From: Paraburkholderia flava
GTDB taxonomy: Bacteria > Pseudomonadota > Gammaproteobacteria > Burkholderiales > Burkholderiaceae
NCBI RefSeq assembly: GCF_004359985.1
Contig: NZ_SMRO01000002.1
Location: 1,313,135 to 1,377,134, forward strand
Reading direction: 5' to 3'
Length of the DNA: 64,000 bases
Shown here: piece by piece, positions 18,622 to 26,193 of the stretch
How positions within the stretch are numbered: position 1 is the first letter of the stretch
How the letters are laid out: every line of letters begins with the position of its first letter
Made by a program: the position numbers and the translations under genes
Notes under the pieces: generated by a model
What the model was told of the DNA's origin: nothing
What the model saw: only the letters and a program-made list of their open reading frames with translations
Database searches by the model: none

Positions 18622-20703
18622 CTATTCATTGGCCCGCATCATTAGCGCTGCAAATGCTGTCATGTAACGTCCATTCATTTCCATAATCGCCGAATTTTTC
18701 AAAAGTGATTTCATAGATCGGCTAAATGTTCGTTCTACGGTTGCTGCTTTGTTTCCCTTTCCGTAATCTGTTTCTTCGAACCCGCGATACCATTCGTCTT
18801 TACTTGCGCCGTGCATCGGGTCTTTCAATCCACCGATTACGGCATTCAATGCTTTAAATACGATTTGATCGTTGCCGCGCAATGCCCTTTGACTTTCGGG
18901 TGTCGCCCTTGTCGGACCCGCCGTAGCGTTGCCGCTCGCATCAACCGGCCCACTGTGGGCACATACGCAACTGGTAATTTCGATCGTTTCACCTGCAAAC
19001 GTAGCGGAACCAAGTTCGACCGTTTCAAGCGTAAAACTGAACGTCCTACGGTCGCCGCCGTCTTTCGTCTTTACCGCCGTCCAATACCGTTCGTTCGTGT
19101 CTTTGCTTCGGCTAACTTCGATAACAGCGTCAAGCGATGCGTAAAGCGAACCGTGACCGCGCATGGTCCGGTTTTCTTCGGCCTTGGTTGAATGGTGAAT
19201 CAGTACCGCCAGCGCGTTGCGGGCGCTTGCAATGCGTTGGATAGCGCTAACCACTTCGCCCATATCACGCGATAAATTTTCATCCATACCGGGTGCAGCT
19301 TGTGCCAATGTGTCGATAAACACTACGGTTCCATTTGGAATCGTTTCGATCAGTCTTTCAACGTCGTCTTTGCTGTTCAGCGCGAAGTTCGAAGATAAAA
19401 CCTTCAAGCCTTCCGGCAAGTTGCGTGCGCGGTTTTGCTCCCAAGCCTTCGCGCGCGCTTTGAAGCCCGCTGCGCCTTCTAGAACGACGTATAGAACCGG
19501 CGCGGCTTCGATCAATTGACCGGCCCAGCGCGAACGGCCCTTCGTACCTTCGGCGATTGCGCACGCCATATCCAACGCTAGGAACGACTTGCCGGAACCC
19601 GATGCACCGTGAATTGCGGCGGTTCCGCGTGCAGGAAGCACGCCGAACATGCGCCATTGGTTCGCCAGTTCCGACACGTCACCGGCAATCAGTTCATCGC
19701 GTCCGGCAATCGGGAATGCCTTGGCTGGAGGACCGTTGACCATATGGGCGTTCACTTCCGCCACCGATGCGACGTTCTTGAACGCCGCTAGGGTTTCGCT
19801 ACCGCTTGCGATCAGCGCGGCGATATCGATCGACTTGACGCCGTTTGCTAGTTTGTCAAAAGCGCGGCGAATCGTAGCGTCCTGATAGTCTTTACGTGTG
19901 CGCCACTTGTCGCGGTTCGCGCGCGGGGTCATGCTGAAACATTCCCGCGCCTTTTCGACGTTCTGACAAGCGAACACGATGGCGTTCATAACGGCTTGGT
20001 CAACACCGCTATCATCTTCAACACCGAAGTCCAAGCGGGCCTTGCGTTCAAATTCCGCGCCGTTCTTCCAATCGCAGATATCGTTTAGGATTGCGGCGGC
20101 GTCTCTGTTGCACGGTTTTTCGATTACGTCGTAGTGCGGCTTGGAACAGGTATCGAGCGCGCCATGCAATGCCCGGGCTAGTTCGTCAGCTTGGTTGATC
20201 GGTTTCGCTTCACCGTACGCGTTCCCCGTTACGGTCATGAATCGGGCGGTTGAGTACAGTTCGATAGAGTCAGCCGACGAGCGCACACCGTTGGGCGGAA
20301 TGTCCGCTTTCATCCAAATGTGAATGCCGTTACCGGAAGGTGAAACTTCGGTGTAGCTGTTTGCGTCTCCGATCAACGCATTGCCGATCCGATAAACGCG
20401 GTCAATGTCGGAGGGATCAACCTTGCCCACAGGGTTATCAATGTCGATTACCGCGTATGGGTCGTTCTGCGTCAACATGAAGCCGATACCGGCGCAACGG
20501 CCCGTTTCGACGTTGGCCATAGCGCTGTCAAAATCCGCCCAACTGGTCGGGTGGTTGACGCTGGCGTTGCTGCCATCGCGGGGATTCAACGGCACTTTCC
20601 GTTCCACGCTCTTTTCGTCGACGCGGTACGTCCAATTGACCCATTGGAAGCGGTCGCGGAGTTCTCGCGGAATGCTATCGGGTTGAATAGGTGCCATGTT
20701 CAT
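18622..20703 (-). CDS. Primase-polymerase / RepA-type helicase (satellite replication protein)
   Basis: About 693 residues. The N-terminal ~250 residues look like a prim-pol domain: GIGFMLTQNDPYAVIDIDNP supplies acidic metal ligands and SPSGNGIHIWMK a conserved His. The second half is a RecA-fold ATPase: Walker A GASGSGKS, Walker B VVFIDTLAQ, and the sensor-like LIHHSTKAEE with a GHGSLYASLD loop. Such fusions start replication of P4-like satellites and PICIs at their own origin, here probably the adjoining iteron cluster. The start is uncertain: ATGs at 20703 and 20697 both lack a good ribosome site, and a TTG at 20739 is possible. Confidence 0.85.
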   Translation of the reverse strand: MNMAPIQPDSIPRELRDRFQWVNWTYRVDEKSVERKVPLNPRDGSNASVNHPTSWADFDSAMANVETGRCAGIGFMLTQNDPYAVIDIDNPVGKVDPSDIDRVYRIGNALIGDANSYTEVSPSGNGIHIWMKADIPPNGVRSSADSIELYSTARFMTVTGNAYGEAKPINQADELARALHGALDTCSKPHYDVIEKPCNRDAAAILNDICDWKNGAEFERKARLDFGVEDDSGVDQAVMNAIVFACQNVEKARECFSMTPRANRDKWRTRKDYQDATIRRAFDKLANGVKSIDIAALIASGSETLAAFKNVASVAEVNAHMVNGPPAKAFPIAGRDELIAGDVSELANQWRMFGVLPARGTAAIHGASGSGKSFLALDMACAIAEGTKGRSRWAGQLIEAAPVLYVVLEGAAGFKARAKAWEQNRARNLPEGLKVLSSNFALNSKDDVERLIETIPNGTVVFIDTLAQAAPGMDENLSRDMGEVVSAIQRIASARNALAVLIHHSTKAEENRTMRGHGSLYASLDAVIEVSRSKDTNERYWTAVKTKDGGDRRTFSFTLETVELGSATFAGETIEITSCVCAHSGPVDASGNATAGPTRATPESQRALRGNDQIVFKALNAVIGGLKDPMHGASKDEWYRGFEETDYGKGNKAATVERTFSRSMKSLLKNSAIMEMNGRYMTAFAALMMRANE

Positions 20704-20781
20704 TTTATGCGGTACGGAATGCAGGTCATACCGGTGCAATGAACCGGAAAGCCTTATTGTTATTGGCGTAGTAACGGAAAA

Positions 20782-21033
20782 TTACTCCGCCGATTTTGAC
20801 TTGCTGCGTGCTGCGGTCAAATCGACAATCAATGCAACGATTTCATCATGCGTCTTGCCGTTTGCCATTGCTTCACAAAGTGCGTCGATTTCATGGGCAA
20901 GCCATGCGACAGCGCGGAGGCCGATCTTTACCGGGCGAATCCAAGTGCCATGATTCATGCGCCAATAAATCGTGCTTTCCGGTAAACCGGTGCGTTCCAT
21001 CAACTCAGGAAGACGAATAAAACGAGTTGTCAT
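20782..21033 (-). CDS. alpA: AlpA-family DNA-binding regulator
   Basis: An 83-residue winged-helix protein: FIRLPELMERTGLPESTIYW and the following WIRPVKIGLRAVAWLAHEID are the standard AlpA signature. AlpA proteins activate integrase expression or act as excisionases in cryptic prophages and satellites. GGAG lies 8 bases before the ATG at 21033. It precedes the primase-helicase gene in the same direction, the arrangement seen in Gram-negative PICIs. Confidence 0.88.
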   Translation of the reverse strand: MTTRFIRLPELMERTGLPESTIYWRMNHGTWIRPVKIGLRAVAWLAHEIDALCEAMANGKTHDEIVALIVDLTAARSKSKSAE

Positions 21034-21387
21034 TTTCAATACTCCGTGCAATATCTGTAATTGGTTGCCGCTGGTTTTCGCTACTCGCTAGCAGCATGAA
21101 AGAGATATTAACGAGCGGAGCAATCGCGAGGCCAAGTGATATTTTGGATACCGGTTTTTTTCTCAATGAATTCAACAAATGACTGCTAAAAATATGATTT
21201 ATAAAATCAGGGTTTAATGCGGAATAATCGAACCAGTAACTTATTCGATGATTGAATGCGGAATTGATCGGGATGCGAACTAGAATAGGTCGAAGCGTGC
21301 CCACAGTAGGGCGGCGCTATGCCAGTGTGGCTTGCGAGCGAGCGCTAGGCGGGCTTGGTGTGATGCTGGGAAGGGGCGGGTAAGCAA
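21034..21387. promoter_or_regulatory. AT-rich control region upstream of alpA
   Basis: 354 bp without a convincing gene (a minus-strand frame over 21005-21304 is open but low-complexity). It contains a direct repeat AATGCGGAAT at 21216-21225 and 21255-21264, and CTACTGTGGG (minus strand) at 21300-21309, the same motif that lies upstream of the gene starting at 18243. It probably holds the alpA promoter and regulator sites. Confidence 0.45.
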
Positions 21388-21420
21388 AAGCCCGACAGGT
21401 GGCGCTATCGGGCTTCGTTT
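21388..21420 (-). terminator. Terminator after the small exported-protein gene
   Basis: The stem AAGCCCGA/TCGGGCTT (21388-21395 with 21408-21415) is followed on the minus strand by TTTGC. It sits 19 bp beyond the stop at 21439. Confidence 0.7.
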
Positions 21421-21438
21421 GGCGTTCGGTCAATCGGC

Positions 21439-21735
21439 CTATTTTTGGGCGCGGCAATTGCCTATGACAATGGCACGAACTTCGTTCGGTGTTTTGTCTA
21501 GAAATGCAGGTGACGTATAAATTGCATTGATCGCGACTGCGCGTTGCTTTCTACTTTTGTCCGACCATGCGGCGCTAGTATCGTATTGATTCAACAGGGA
21601 AGCCATTGGCGCACCGCCGTCACGTGCGCGAGCAATGTATGCGGCATCGTCGCTGATAGATACGCATTGTTCATCAGTAAAGGCATGTGCGCTAATGGAC
21701 GTGAATGCAAGTGCAACAACAGCATATTTTCTCAT
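21439..21735 (-). CDS. Small exported protein of the satellite element
   Basis: A 98-residue protein with a clear signal peptide (MRKYAVVALAFTSISAHA). The mature ~80 residues contain two Cys (EQCVSISDD and VIGNCRAQK) that could form a disulphide. GAGGAAA precedes the ATG at 21735 and decides the start. No family recognised. It lies between int and alpA, directly after int in the same direction. A periplasmic product from a satellite suggests surface exclusion or an effect on the host envelope, but nothing proves it. Confidence 0.65.
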   Translation of the reverse strand: MRKYAVVALAFTSISAHAFTDEQCVSISDDAAYIARARDGGAPMASLLNQYDTSAAWSDKSRKQRAVAINAIYTSPAFLDKTPNEVRAIVIGNCRAQK

Positions 21736-21763
21736 TTTAAATTTCCTCAAACTGTGGGTAGGA

Positions 21764-23044
21764 TTACGCCGCATTAATCGCAATGACGTTGTCCGTCGTT
21801 ACCATTTGAGCCGTTGCGCAATACTTTGCCCAATCGGCCATTAACCGAGCACGCTTCGCAAGTAAGTCACCGCGTTGGTATGCGGCTTCGGCCTTGTCTT
21901 TGAGTTGATGGGCTAGGGCGTGTTCGATTACTTCGCGTTGATATGCGGTCGTTTCACCGGCCCAATCGCGGAAGGTTGACCGGAACCCATGCGCGGTTAA
22001 ATCGTCGCGTTTCATGCGCTCAAACAGCGCTTTGAACACGTTGTCCGACATGACACCGCCGCGCGGGGCGGGGAACATGAGGTCCGTTCCTTCGATTTTC
22101 GGCAACGCTTTTAGCAACTCGATTGCGGCATCCGATAGGGGAATGCGATGTTCCTTTTTCATCTTCATGCGCGCGGCGGGGATCGTCCAAGTTTTCGCCG
22201 CTAGGTCGAACTCGCTCCGCGTTGCGGAACGCACTTCGTTTGATCGCGTGGCGGTCAGAATGGCGAGTTCAAGCGCGCGGGCCGATAAGCCTTGCCGCTC
22301 GCGTAGTTCAACAATGAACGCGCCAATCTCACCGTAGGGCAATGCGGCATGATGTTCAACAGTGCGTTCGACGTTGCCAAGCAGCGGTTGCAACGTACCT
22401 TTCCATTCGGCGGGGTTGTCACCTTCACGATAGTCGTTCGCCTTGGCATAGTGGAACACGGCTTCAATGCGACCGCGCAACCGGCTTGCGGTCTCGTGCT
22501 TCGTGCGCCAAATAGGTTCAAGTACTGCAACGATGTCCTGTTTGGTGATTTCGCTAACGTGGCGGTCGCCAAGCAACGGATACGCGTAGGTTTCAAGCGT
22601 CGATTCCCATTGCGCCAGCGCCTTTTCGTTGCGGAGTTCGTTGGCTTTTAGCTTGATAACGGCCTTCGCACAATCGCGGAACGTTTTCAGCTTGGCCAAG
22701 CGTTGCGTTTCGGCTTGCTTGTCGGCTTTCTTCGCTGCCAGCGGGTCGATTCCATCGCGAATTTGCTTGCGGAGTTCGGCGGCCTTCAGGCGCGCGTCCG
22801 ACAACGAAATTTCAGGATACGGGCCAAGGCCCATGTTCAACCGGCGAACGACTTGCAAGCCCTTGGCGTTGGTTCGCGTGCCCATTGCGGCACATAGAAC
22901 CCATGCGGTTGAATCGCCAACGATTCGCAGATACAGGCCGTCAACGCCGCCTACTGCAACCTTTCCGCCGTTCGGCTTCGCCTTGAGTTCTTTAACCAGT
23001 TTCGGCAACTGTAACGGTTTGAGTTCCGGTGCTTTCTTCGGCAT
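21764..23044 (-). CDS. int: P4-type tyrosine integrase
   Basis: A 426-residue site-specific recombinase with the N-terminal arm-binding domain of the P4 family (KVAVGGVDGLYLRIVGDSTA, LGPYPEISLSDARLKAAELR). The catalytic set is visible: Arg in TATRSNEVRSATRSEF, HGFR in LTAHGFRSTFRDWAGE, His in REVIEHALAHQ, and the Tyr nucleophile in AEAAYQRGDLLAKR. It would recombine the tRNA-Ser 3' end with the element's att site. The ATG at 23044 (MPKKAPELKPLQLPK) fits the family N-terminus. The gene lies next to attR and is transcribed inward. Confidence 0.95.
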   Translation of the reverse strand: MPKKAPELKPLQLPKLVKELKAKPNGGKVAVGGVDGLYLRIVGDSTAWVLCAAMGTRTNAKGLQVVRRLNMGLGPYPEISLSDARLKAAELRKQIRDGIDPLAAKKADKQAETQRLAKLKTFRDCAKAVIKLKANELRNEKALAQWESTLETYAYPLLGDRHVSEITKQDIVAVLEPIWRTKHETASRLRGRIEAVFHYAKANDYREGDNPAEWKGTLQPLLGNVERTVEHHAALPYGEIGAFIVELRERQGLSARALELAILTATRSNEVRSATRSEFDLAAKTWTIPAARMKMKKEHRIPLSDAAIELLKALPKIEGTDLMFPAPRGGVMSDNVFKALFERMKRDDLTAHGFRSTFRDWAGETTAYQREVIEHALAHQLKDKAEAAYQRGDLLAKRARLMADWAKYCATAQMVTTDNVIAINAA

Positions 23045-23072
23045 TACGTCGGTTCCAATGTATTGCATGTTG

Positions 23073-23082
23073 TACTGCATAG
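23073..23082 (+). repeat. Candidate integrase arm site, right copy
   Basis: TACTGCATAG, identical to 14571-14580, located just upstream of int. A degenerate ATTGCAT precedes it. Confidence 0.4.
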
Positions 23083-23200
23083 AATACCCGAACCAGCGCG
23101 AACTTGCCAGAACTCATTAGGGGATCATTCGCTTGAAATCCTTATAGAATATGGATTTTCCTGTAGCTTTACGTCACTCGCTAGAACTCATTGCGGCGGA

Positions 23201-23214
23201 CTCCGTCTCCGCCA
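23201..23214 (+). repeat. Right attachment site (attR)
   Basis: CTCCGTCTCCGCCA, an exact copy of the tRNA-Ser 3' end, marks the right boundary of the element. Upstream of it the tRNA sequence does not continue. Confidence 0.85.
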
Positions 23215-23227
23215 ATAGGCGGTGACA

Positions 23228-23262
23228 AAGCCCCGCAAGTTCTCGGACTTGCGGGGCTTTTT
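23228..23262 (+). terminator. Original tRNA-Ser terminator, now displaced by the element
   Basis: The stem AAGCCCCGCAAGT/ACTTGCGGGGCTT with loop TCTCGG is followed by TTTC. Its distance from attR matches that of the left terminator from attL, so it is probably the chromosomal tRNA terminator before insertion. The following 195 bp up to 23458 hold nothing I can identify. Confidence 0.8.
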
Positions 23263-23458
23263 CTTTTTGGCGGCCGAGCCTCGATCAATGTTCAATGCCT
23301 GCGTCATCGCATCGATCGACTGATTGAAGAGCGGATTGATCGCGCTAGCGAACTCGATAAGACGCACGTGATGCAGGATCGTCCGGTTAATCCAGACGTC
23401 GCTGATTATCGAAACGCACGCTGAATAGTGGTTCTCGAAATCCGCCAAATCCTGGCGA

Positions 23459-23800
23459 TCAAGACTGCTGTCGAAGGTCGAATATCCGCGTCATCGACAT
23501 CCACTTCTGGCCGGCTGGTGTCCACGGAGTAGGGGCCTGGAAAGTCCACATCAGATCTTCCCAGGCGCGAATCGCCGGATTGGTTTCTGCGGCTCGGGAC
23601 GTACGCTCCGCATCGAACCGAGCATCATCGGTGTCCATGACCATCATCATGCGAGTCCCGAGGCGAAAAATTTCCATACCCAGCACTCCATGCTCGCGCA
23701 GATGCTGCAGCACTTCCGGCCACACTGCGCGGTGATGCTCCTCGTAGCGGGCGATCAGCGCCTGGTCATCTTTCAGATCCAGGGCGAAACAGTAACGCAT
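23459..23800 (-). CDS. L-rhamnose/L-fucose mutarotase family protein
   Basis: A 113-residue protein of the RhaM/RhaU-type dimeric ferredoxin-fold mutarotases: MRYCFALDLKDDQALIARYE, EEHHRAVWPEVLQHLREHG and the C-terminal WMSMTRIFDL. These interconvert sugar anomers so that the dehydrogenase receives the right form. Last gene of the sugar cluster; GAGG lies 5 bases before the ATG. L-fucose is favoured over L-rhamnose because of the neighbouring aldose dehydrogenase, but this is inference. Confidence 0.85.
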   Translation of the reverse strand: MRYCFALDLKDDQALIARYEEHHRAVWPEVLQHLREHGVLGMEIFRLGTRMMMVMDTDDARFDAERTSRAAETNPAIRAWEDLMWTFQAPTPWTPAGQKWMSMTRIFDLRQQS

Positions 23801-23889
23801 GGCAACCTCATGTCGGAAAGTGATCGAAGTAATGTGCTAAAGAACAGGGGCACTCATCTCGAGCGATCCCTGCGGCTTCCGTTAGCACG

Positions 23890-24897
23890 TCAGCACTCGA
23901 CCAGCGCCTTGACGACGGTCTGTCCAGGCTCCATCAGCTTCGGGAACGCGGTAGGTACGTCGGCCAGACTCATCCGGTGAGTATTGAGCGCCTTGTCGGG
24001 GATGCGGCCCGCGCGCATCGCGACGAGTACCGTCTCGAAGTCTTCTGCGGTTGCATTGCGGCTGCTGAGCAGCGTTGCTTCGCGCTTGTGAAACTCCGGA
24101 TCGGAGAACGTGATCTCGCCCGGTACGATCGAAATCAGCACGTACTTGCCGCCGTGCGCGATGAACTCAAAACCGCGGTTCATCGCGTTGACGTTGCCCG
24201 TCGCATCGAACACGACGTCGAAGAACTCGCCGTCGGTCATCGCCGACAGTTCGTCGACGTCATTCGGCCCGGCCTGAACCGTGGCGACGGCGATGTGCTT
24301 CGCGCAGAACGCAAGACGATCGGCGCGCGTGTCCAGGCAGGTGACGTGCCCACCGCGCAGGTTCGCGAACAGCATGGCCGCCATGCCGATCGGTCCCGCG
24401 CCCACGACGAGGACCCGCCGGCCAGCCGACACATCGGCGCGGCGTACCGCGTGTGCGCCGATCGCGAGAAACTCGAGCATCGCCGCCTGGTCGAGTGTTA
24501 CGCCCTCTGCCTTATGCACGAACTGCGCGGGCACCGACAGGTATTCCGTCAACGCGCCGTCACGATGCACGCCGAGCACCTTGATGTTGACGCAGCAGTT
24601 GGTTTTGCCCTGTCTGCAGGCGATGCACTGCCCGCACGACAGGTAGGGCATCACATAGACGGCATCGCCGGACACAACGTGCGCGCCGGGATCGGCCTCC
24701 GCGACGATCGCGGACAGTTCATGCCCCATGACCCGTGGATATTGCAGGTAGGGCTGGTTCCCGGAATAGATGTGCATGTCAGTGCCGCAAATACCCACGC
24801 GACTGACCCGCAACAGCACTTCGCCTTCGGCGCGGTGAGGGAGTTCACGGTTTTCGTGGCGCAACACGCCCGGCGATTCGCAAATGACGCTAAGCAT
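23890..24897 (-). CDS. Zinc-dependent alcohol dehydrogenase (sugar pathway)
   Basis: A 335-residue medium-chain dehydrogenase: catalytic zinc ligands in GICGTDMHIYSGNQ and MGHELSAIVAE, structural zinc cysteines in CGQCIACRQGKTNC, and the NAD fold VLVVGAGPIGMAAM. It resembles sorbitol/galactonate-type dehydrogenases and probably oxidises an intermediate of the sugar's acid pathway. AGGA lies 7 bases before the ATG, inside the tail of the broken gene upstream. Followed after 89 bp by the mutarotase gene. Confidence 0.88.
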   Translation of the reverse strand: MLSVICESPGVLRHENRELPHRAEGEVLLRVSRVGICGTDMHIYSGNQPYLQYPRVMGHELSAIVAEADPGAHVVSGDAVYVMPYLSCGQCIACRQGKTNCCVNIKVLGVHRDGALTEYLSVPAQFVHKAEGVTLDQAAMLEFLAIGAHAVRRADVSAGRRVLVVGAGPIGMAAMLFANLRGGHVTCLDTRADRLAFCAKHIAVATVQAGPNDVDELSAMTDGEFFDVVFDATGNVNAMNRGFEFIAHGGKYVLISIVPGEITFSDPEFHKREATLLSSRNATAEDFETVLVAMRAGRIPDKALNTHRMSLADVPTAFPKLMEPGQTVVKALVEC

Positions 24898-25113
24898 TTA
24901 GGCATCCTGTTGAGTGAGCTTGTCGATCGCCGGACGGTTGATCGATTCTGTAACTGGACGAGCACGTTCGCTGCACGCTGGACTGCGCAAGCAGAGGAGC
25001 GAGGTCCTGCGGACCGAAGTCCCGGTCGATGGCATCCAGCGTTTGAGGTGGCCAGTAACCAACACGGCTGACAATTCGCCAGAAGTGCGATGAGCATCGA
25101 TTCGGAACGTCAC
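24898..25113 (-). pseudogene. Remnant of an amidohydrolase (L-fuconolactonase-like) gene
   Basis: The GTG at 25113 overlaps the stop of the aldose dehydrogenase gene (GTGA) and reads MTFRIDAH. After one missing base the next frame continues HFWRIVSRVGYWPPQ and then DFGPQDLAPLLAQSSVQRT, the typical N-terminus of sugar-lactone amidohydrolases (metal-binding HxH). A second shift gives VLVQ. Soon after, an unrelated-looking tail (ESINRPAIDKLTQQDA) ends just before the next gene. So about 75 codons remain of an expected ~280, with at least two frameshifts and a large internal deletion. Confidence 0.75.
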
Positions 25114-26126
25114 GCGCAGGCCTCCGGGACCGGAGCCGACTCTGCGACCAGCCCCTCGTGCCGCAACGCTTGCCAAAGCTCTGGCGGAAGCGGCGTTTCG
25201 AGCCATGCGACGTTCTTCTGCAACTGCTCGATACTGCTCGCTCCGACCACGCAGGACACGACGGCCGGGTGCGCCAGCGGAAACTGAAGTGCCGCTGCCG
25301 CGAGTGGAACCTCGAACCGCGCGCATACGTCGGCGAGACGCGCAACCTTCCGTGCTACTTCAACCGGCGCATCGGCGTAGTTGAACTTGCCGTTGCCCAC
25401 CAGCACGCCTGAATTGAATACGCCGCCGGCGACGATCCAAACGTCGCTGCGCACACATGGGTCGAGTAACGGCGAGAGCGCGTCCTGTTCGAGCAGCGTG
25501 TAGCGGCCGGCCAGCAGGATGAGGTCGAGATCGGCTTCCTGCATCGAGTCGACGGCGATCTGCCATTCGTTGACGCCGAGTCCGATCGCAGCAACAGCCT
25601 GCGAGTCGCGCAGTTCGGTGAGCGCCCTGAACCCGCCTCCCCGAGTCAGTTGCTCCCAGTACCGTGAATGCCCGTCGCCGTGCGTGGCAACGCCGATGTC
25701 GTGAACATAGAGGACGTCGATCTTCGGCATGCCGAGGCGTTGCTGGCTGTCCTCGTACGAACGCATGATGCCGTCGAAGGTGTAGTCGAAACGCGGCCGG
25801 AAGGGTAGAGGGTGCGCCCATCCGTCGTCGCCGGCCTGAACGGTGTCATCCGGGCACATGAGCCGGCCGACCTTGGTGCTCAGGACATAGTGTTCGCGCT
25901 CGCGCATCTGCAGCGATTGTCCGACGCGCCGCTCGGAAAGCGTATAGCCGTAGAACGGCGCGGTATCGAAATAACGGATGCCGGCGTTCCACGCCCAGTC
26001 GACGAGCGCGTTGGCCTCTGCGGCGGACATCGGCTTGTAGAGTCCGCCGAGTTGCGAGCAGCCGAGGCCCAGTGTGCTCATCGCCAGTCCACTTCGTGGC
26101 AGCGCGTGCGTTGCAATGGCTTTCAT
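25110..26126 (-). CDS. Aldo/keto reductase, probable L-fucose (D-threo-aldose) dehydrogenase
   Basis: A 338-residue aldo/keto reductase. The signature STLGLGCSQLGGLYKPMSAA, the Tyr-containing RYFDTAPFYGYTLSERRVGQ and the Lys in YVLSTKVGRLM are typical of the D-threo-aldose/pyridoxal 4-dehydrogenase group. It would oxidise the sugar to its lactone with NAD(P). The stop overlaps the start of the broken amidohydrolase gene that should open that lactone. The ATG at 26126 lacks a strong ribosome site; an internal Met 15 residues on is an alternative start. Confidence 0.85.
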   Translation of the reverse strand: MKAIATHALPRSGLAMSTLGLGCSQLGGLYKPMSAAEANALVDWAWNAGIRYFDTAPFYGYTLSERRVGQSLQMREREHYVLSTKVGRLMCPDDTVQAGDDGWAHPLPFRPRFDYTFDGIMRSYEDSQQRLGMPKIDVLYVHDIGVATHGDGHSRYWEQLTRGGGFRALTELRDSQAVAAIGLGVNEWQIAVDSMQEADLDLILLAGRYTLLEQDALSPLLDPCVRSDVWIVAGGVFNSGVLVGNGKFNYADAPVEVARKVARLADVCARFEVPLAAAALQFPLAHPAVVSCVVGASSIEQLQKNVAWLETPLPPELWQALRHEGLVAESAPVPEACA

Positions 26127-26193
26127 GGAGGCTATGTCCGAAGGCGGAGGTGCCGGCGGACGGCTATAAAAAACCGCCGCGCCGGCGCGTTCA

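Larger units (their letters stand above)
14477..23214. mobile_element. Integrated P4/PICI-like satellite element in tRNA-Ser
   Basis: The element is flanked by a 14-bp direct repeat and starts at a tRNA 3' end, the classical target of P4-type integrases. It carries int, a small exported-protein gene, alpA, a primase-helicase, and five small genes on the minus strand, plus one lone plus-strand gene. Codon use and base composition are less GC-rich than the flanks. There are no recognisable capsid, tail, portal, lysis or conjugation genes. This fits a phage satellite that borrows capsids from a helper; helper dependence is inference. Unlike most such islands, int lies at the end away from the tRNA and is transcribed inward. 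Confidence 0.8.

Noticed and set aside
21005..21304. 99-codon minus-strand frame upstream of alpA
   Set aside because: Overlaps the alpA start, has no ribosome site and an Asn/Ser/Phe-rich composition of AT-rich spacer DNA.
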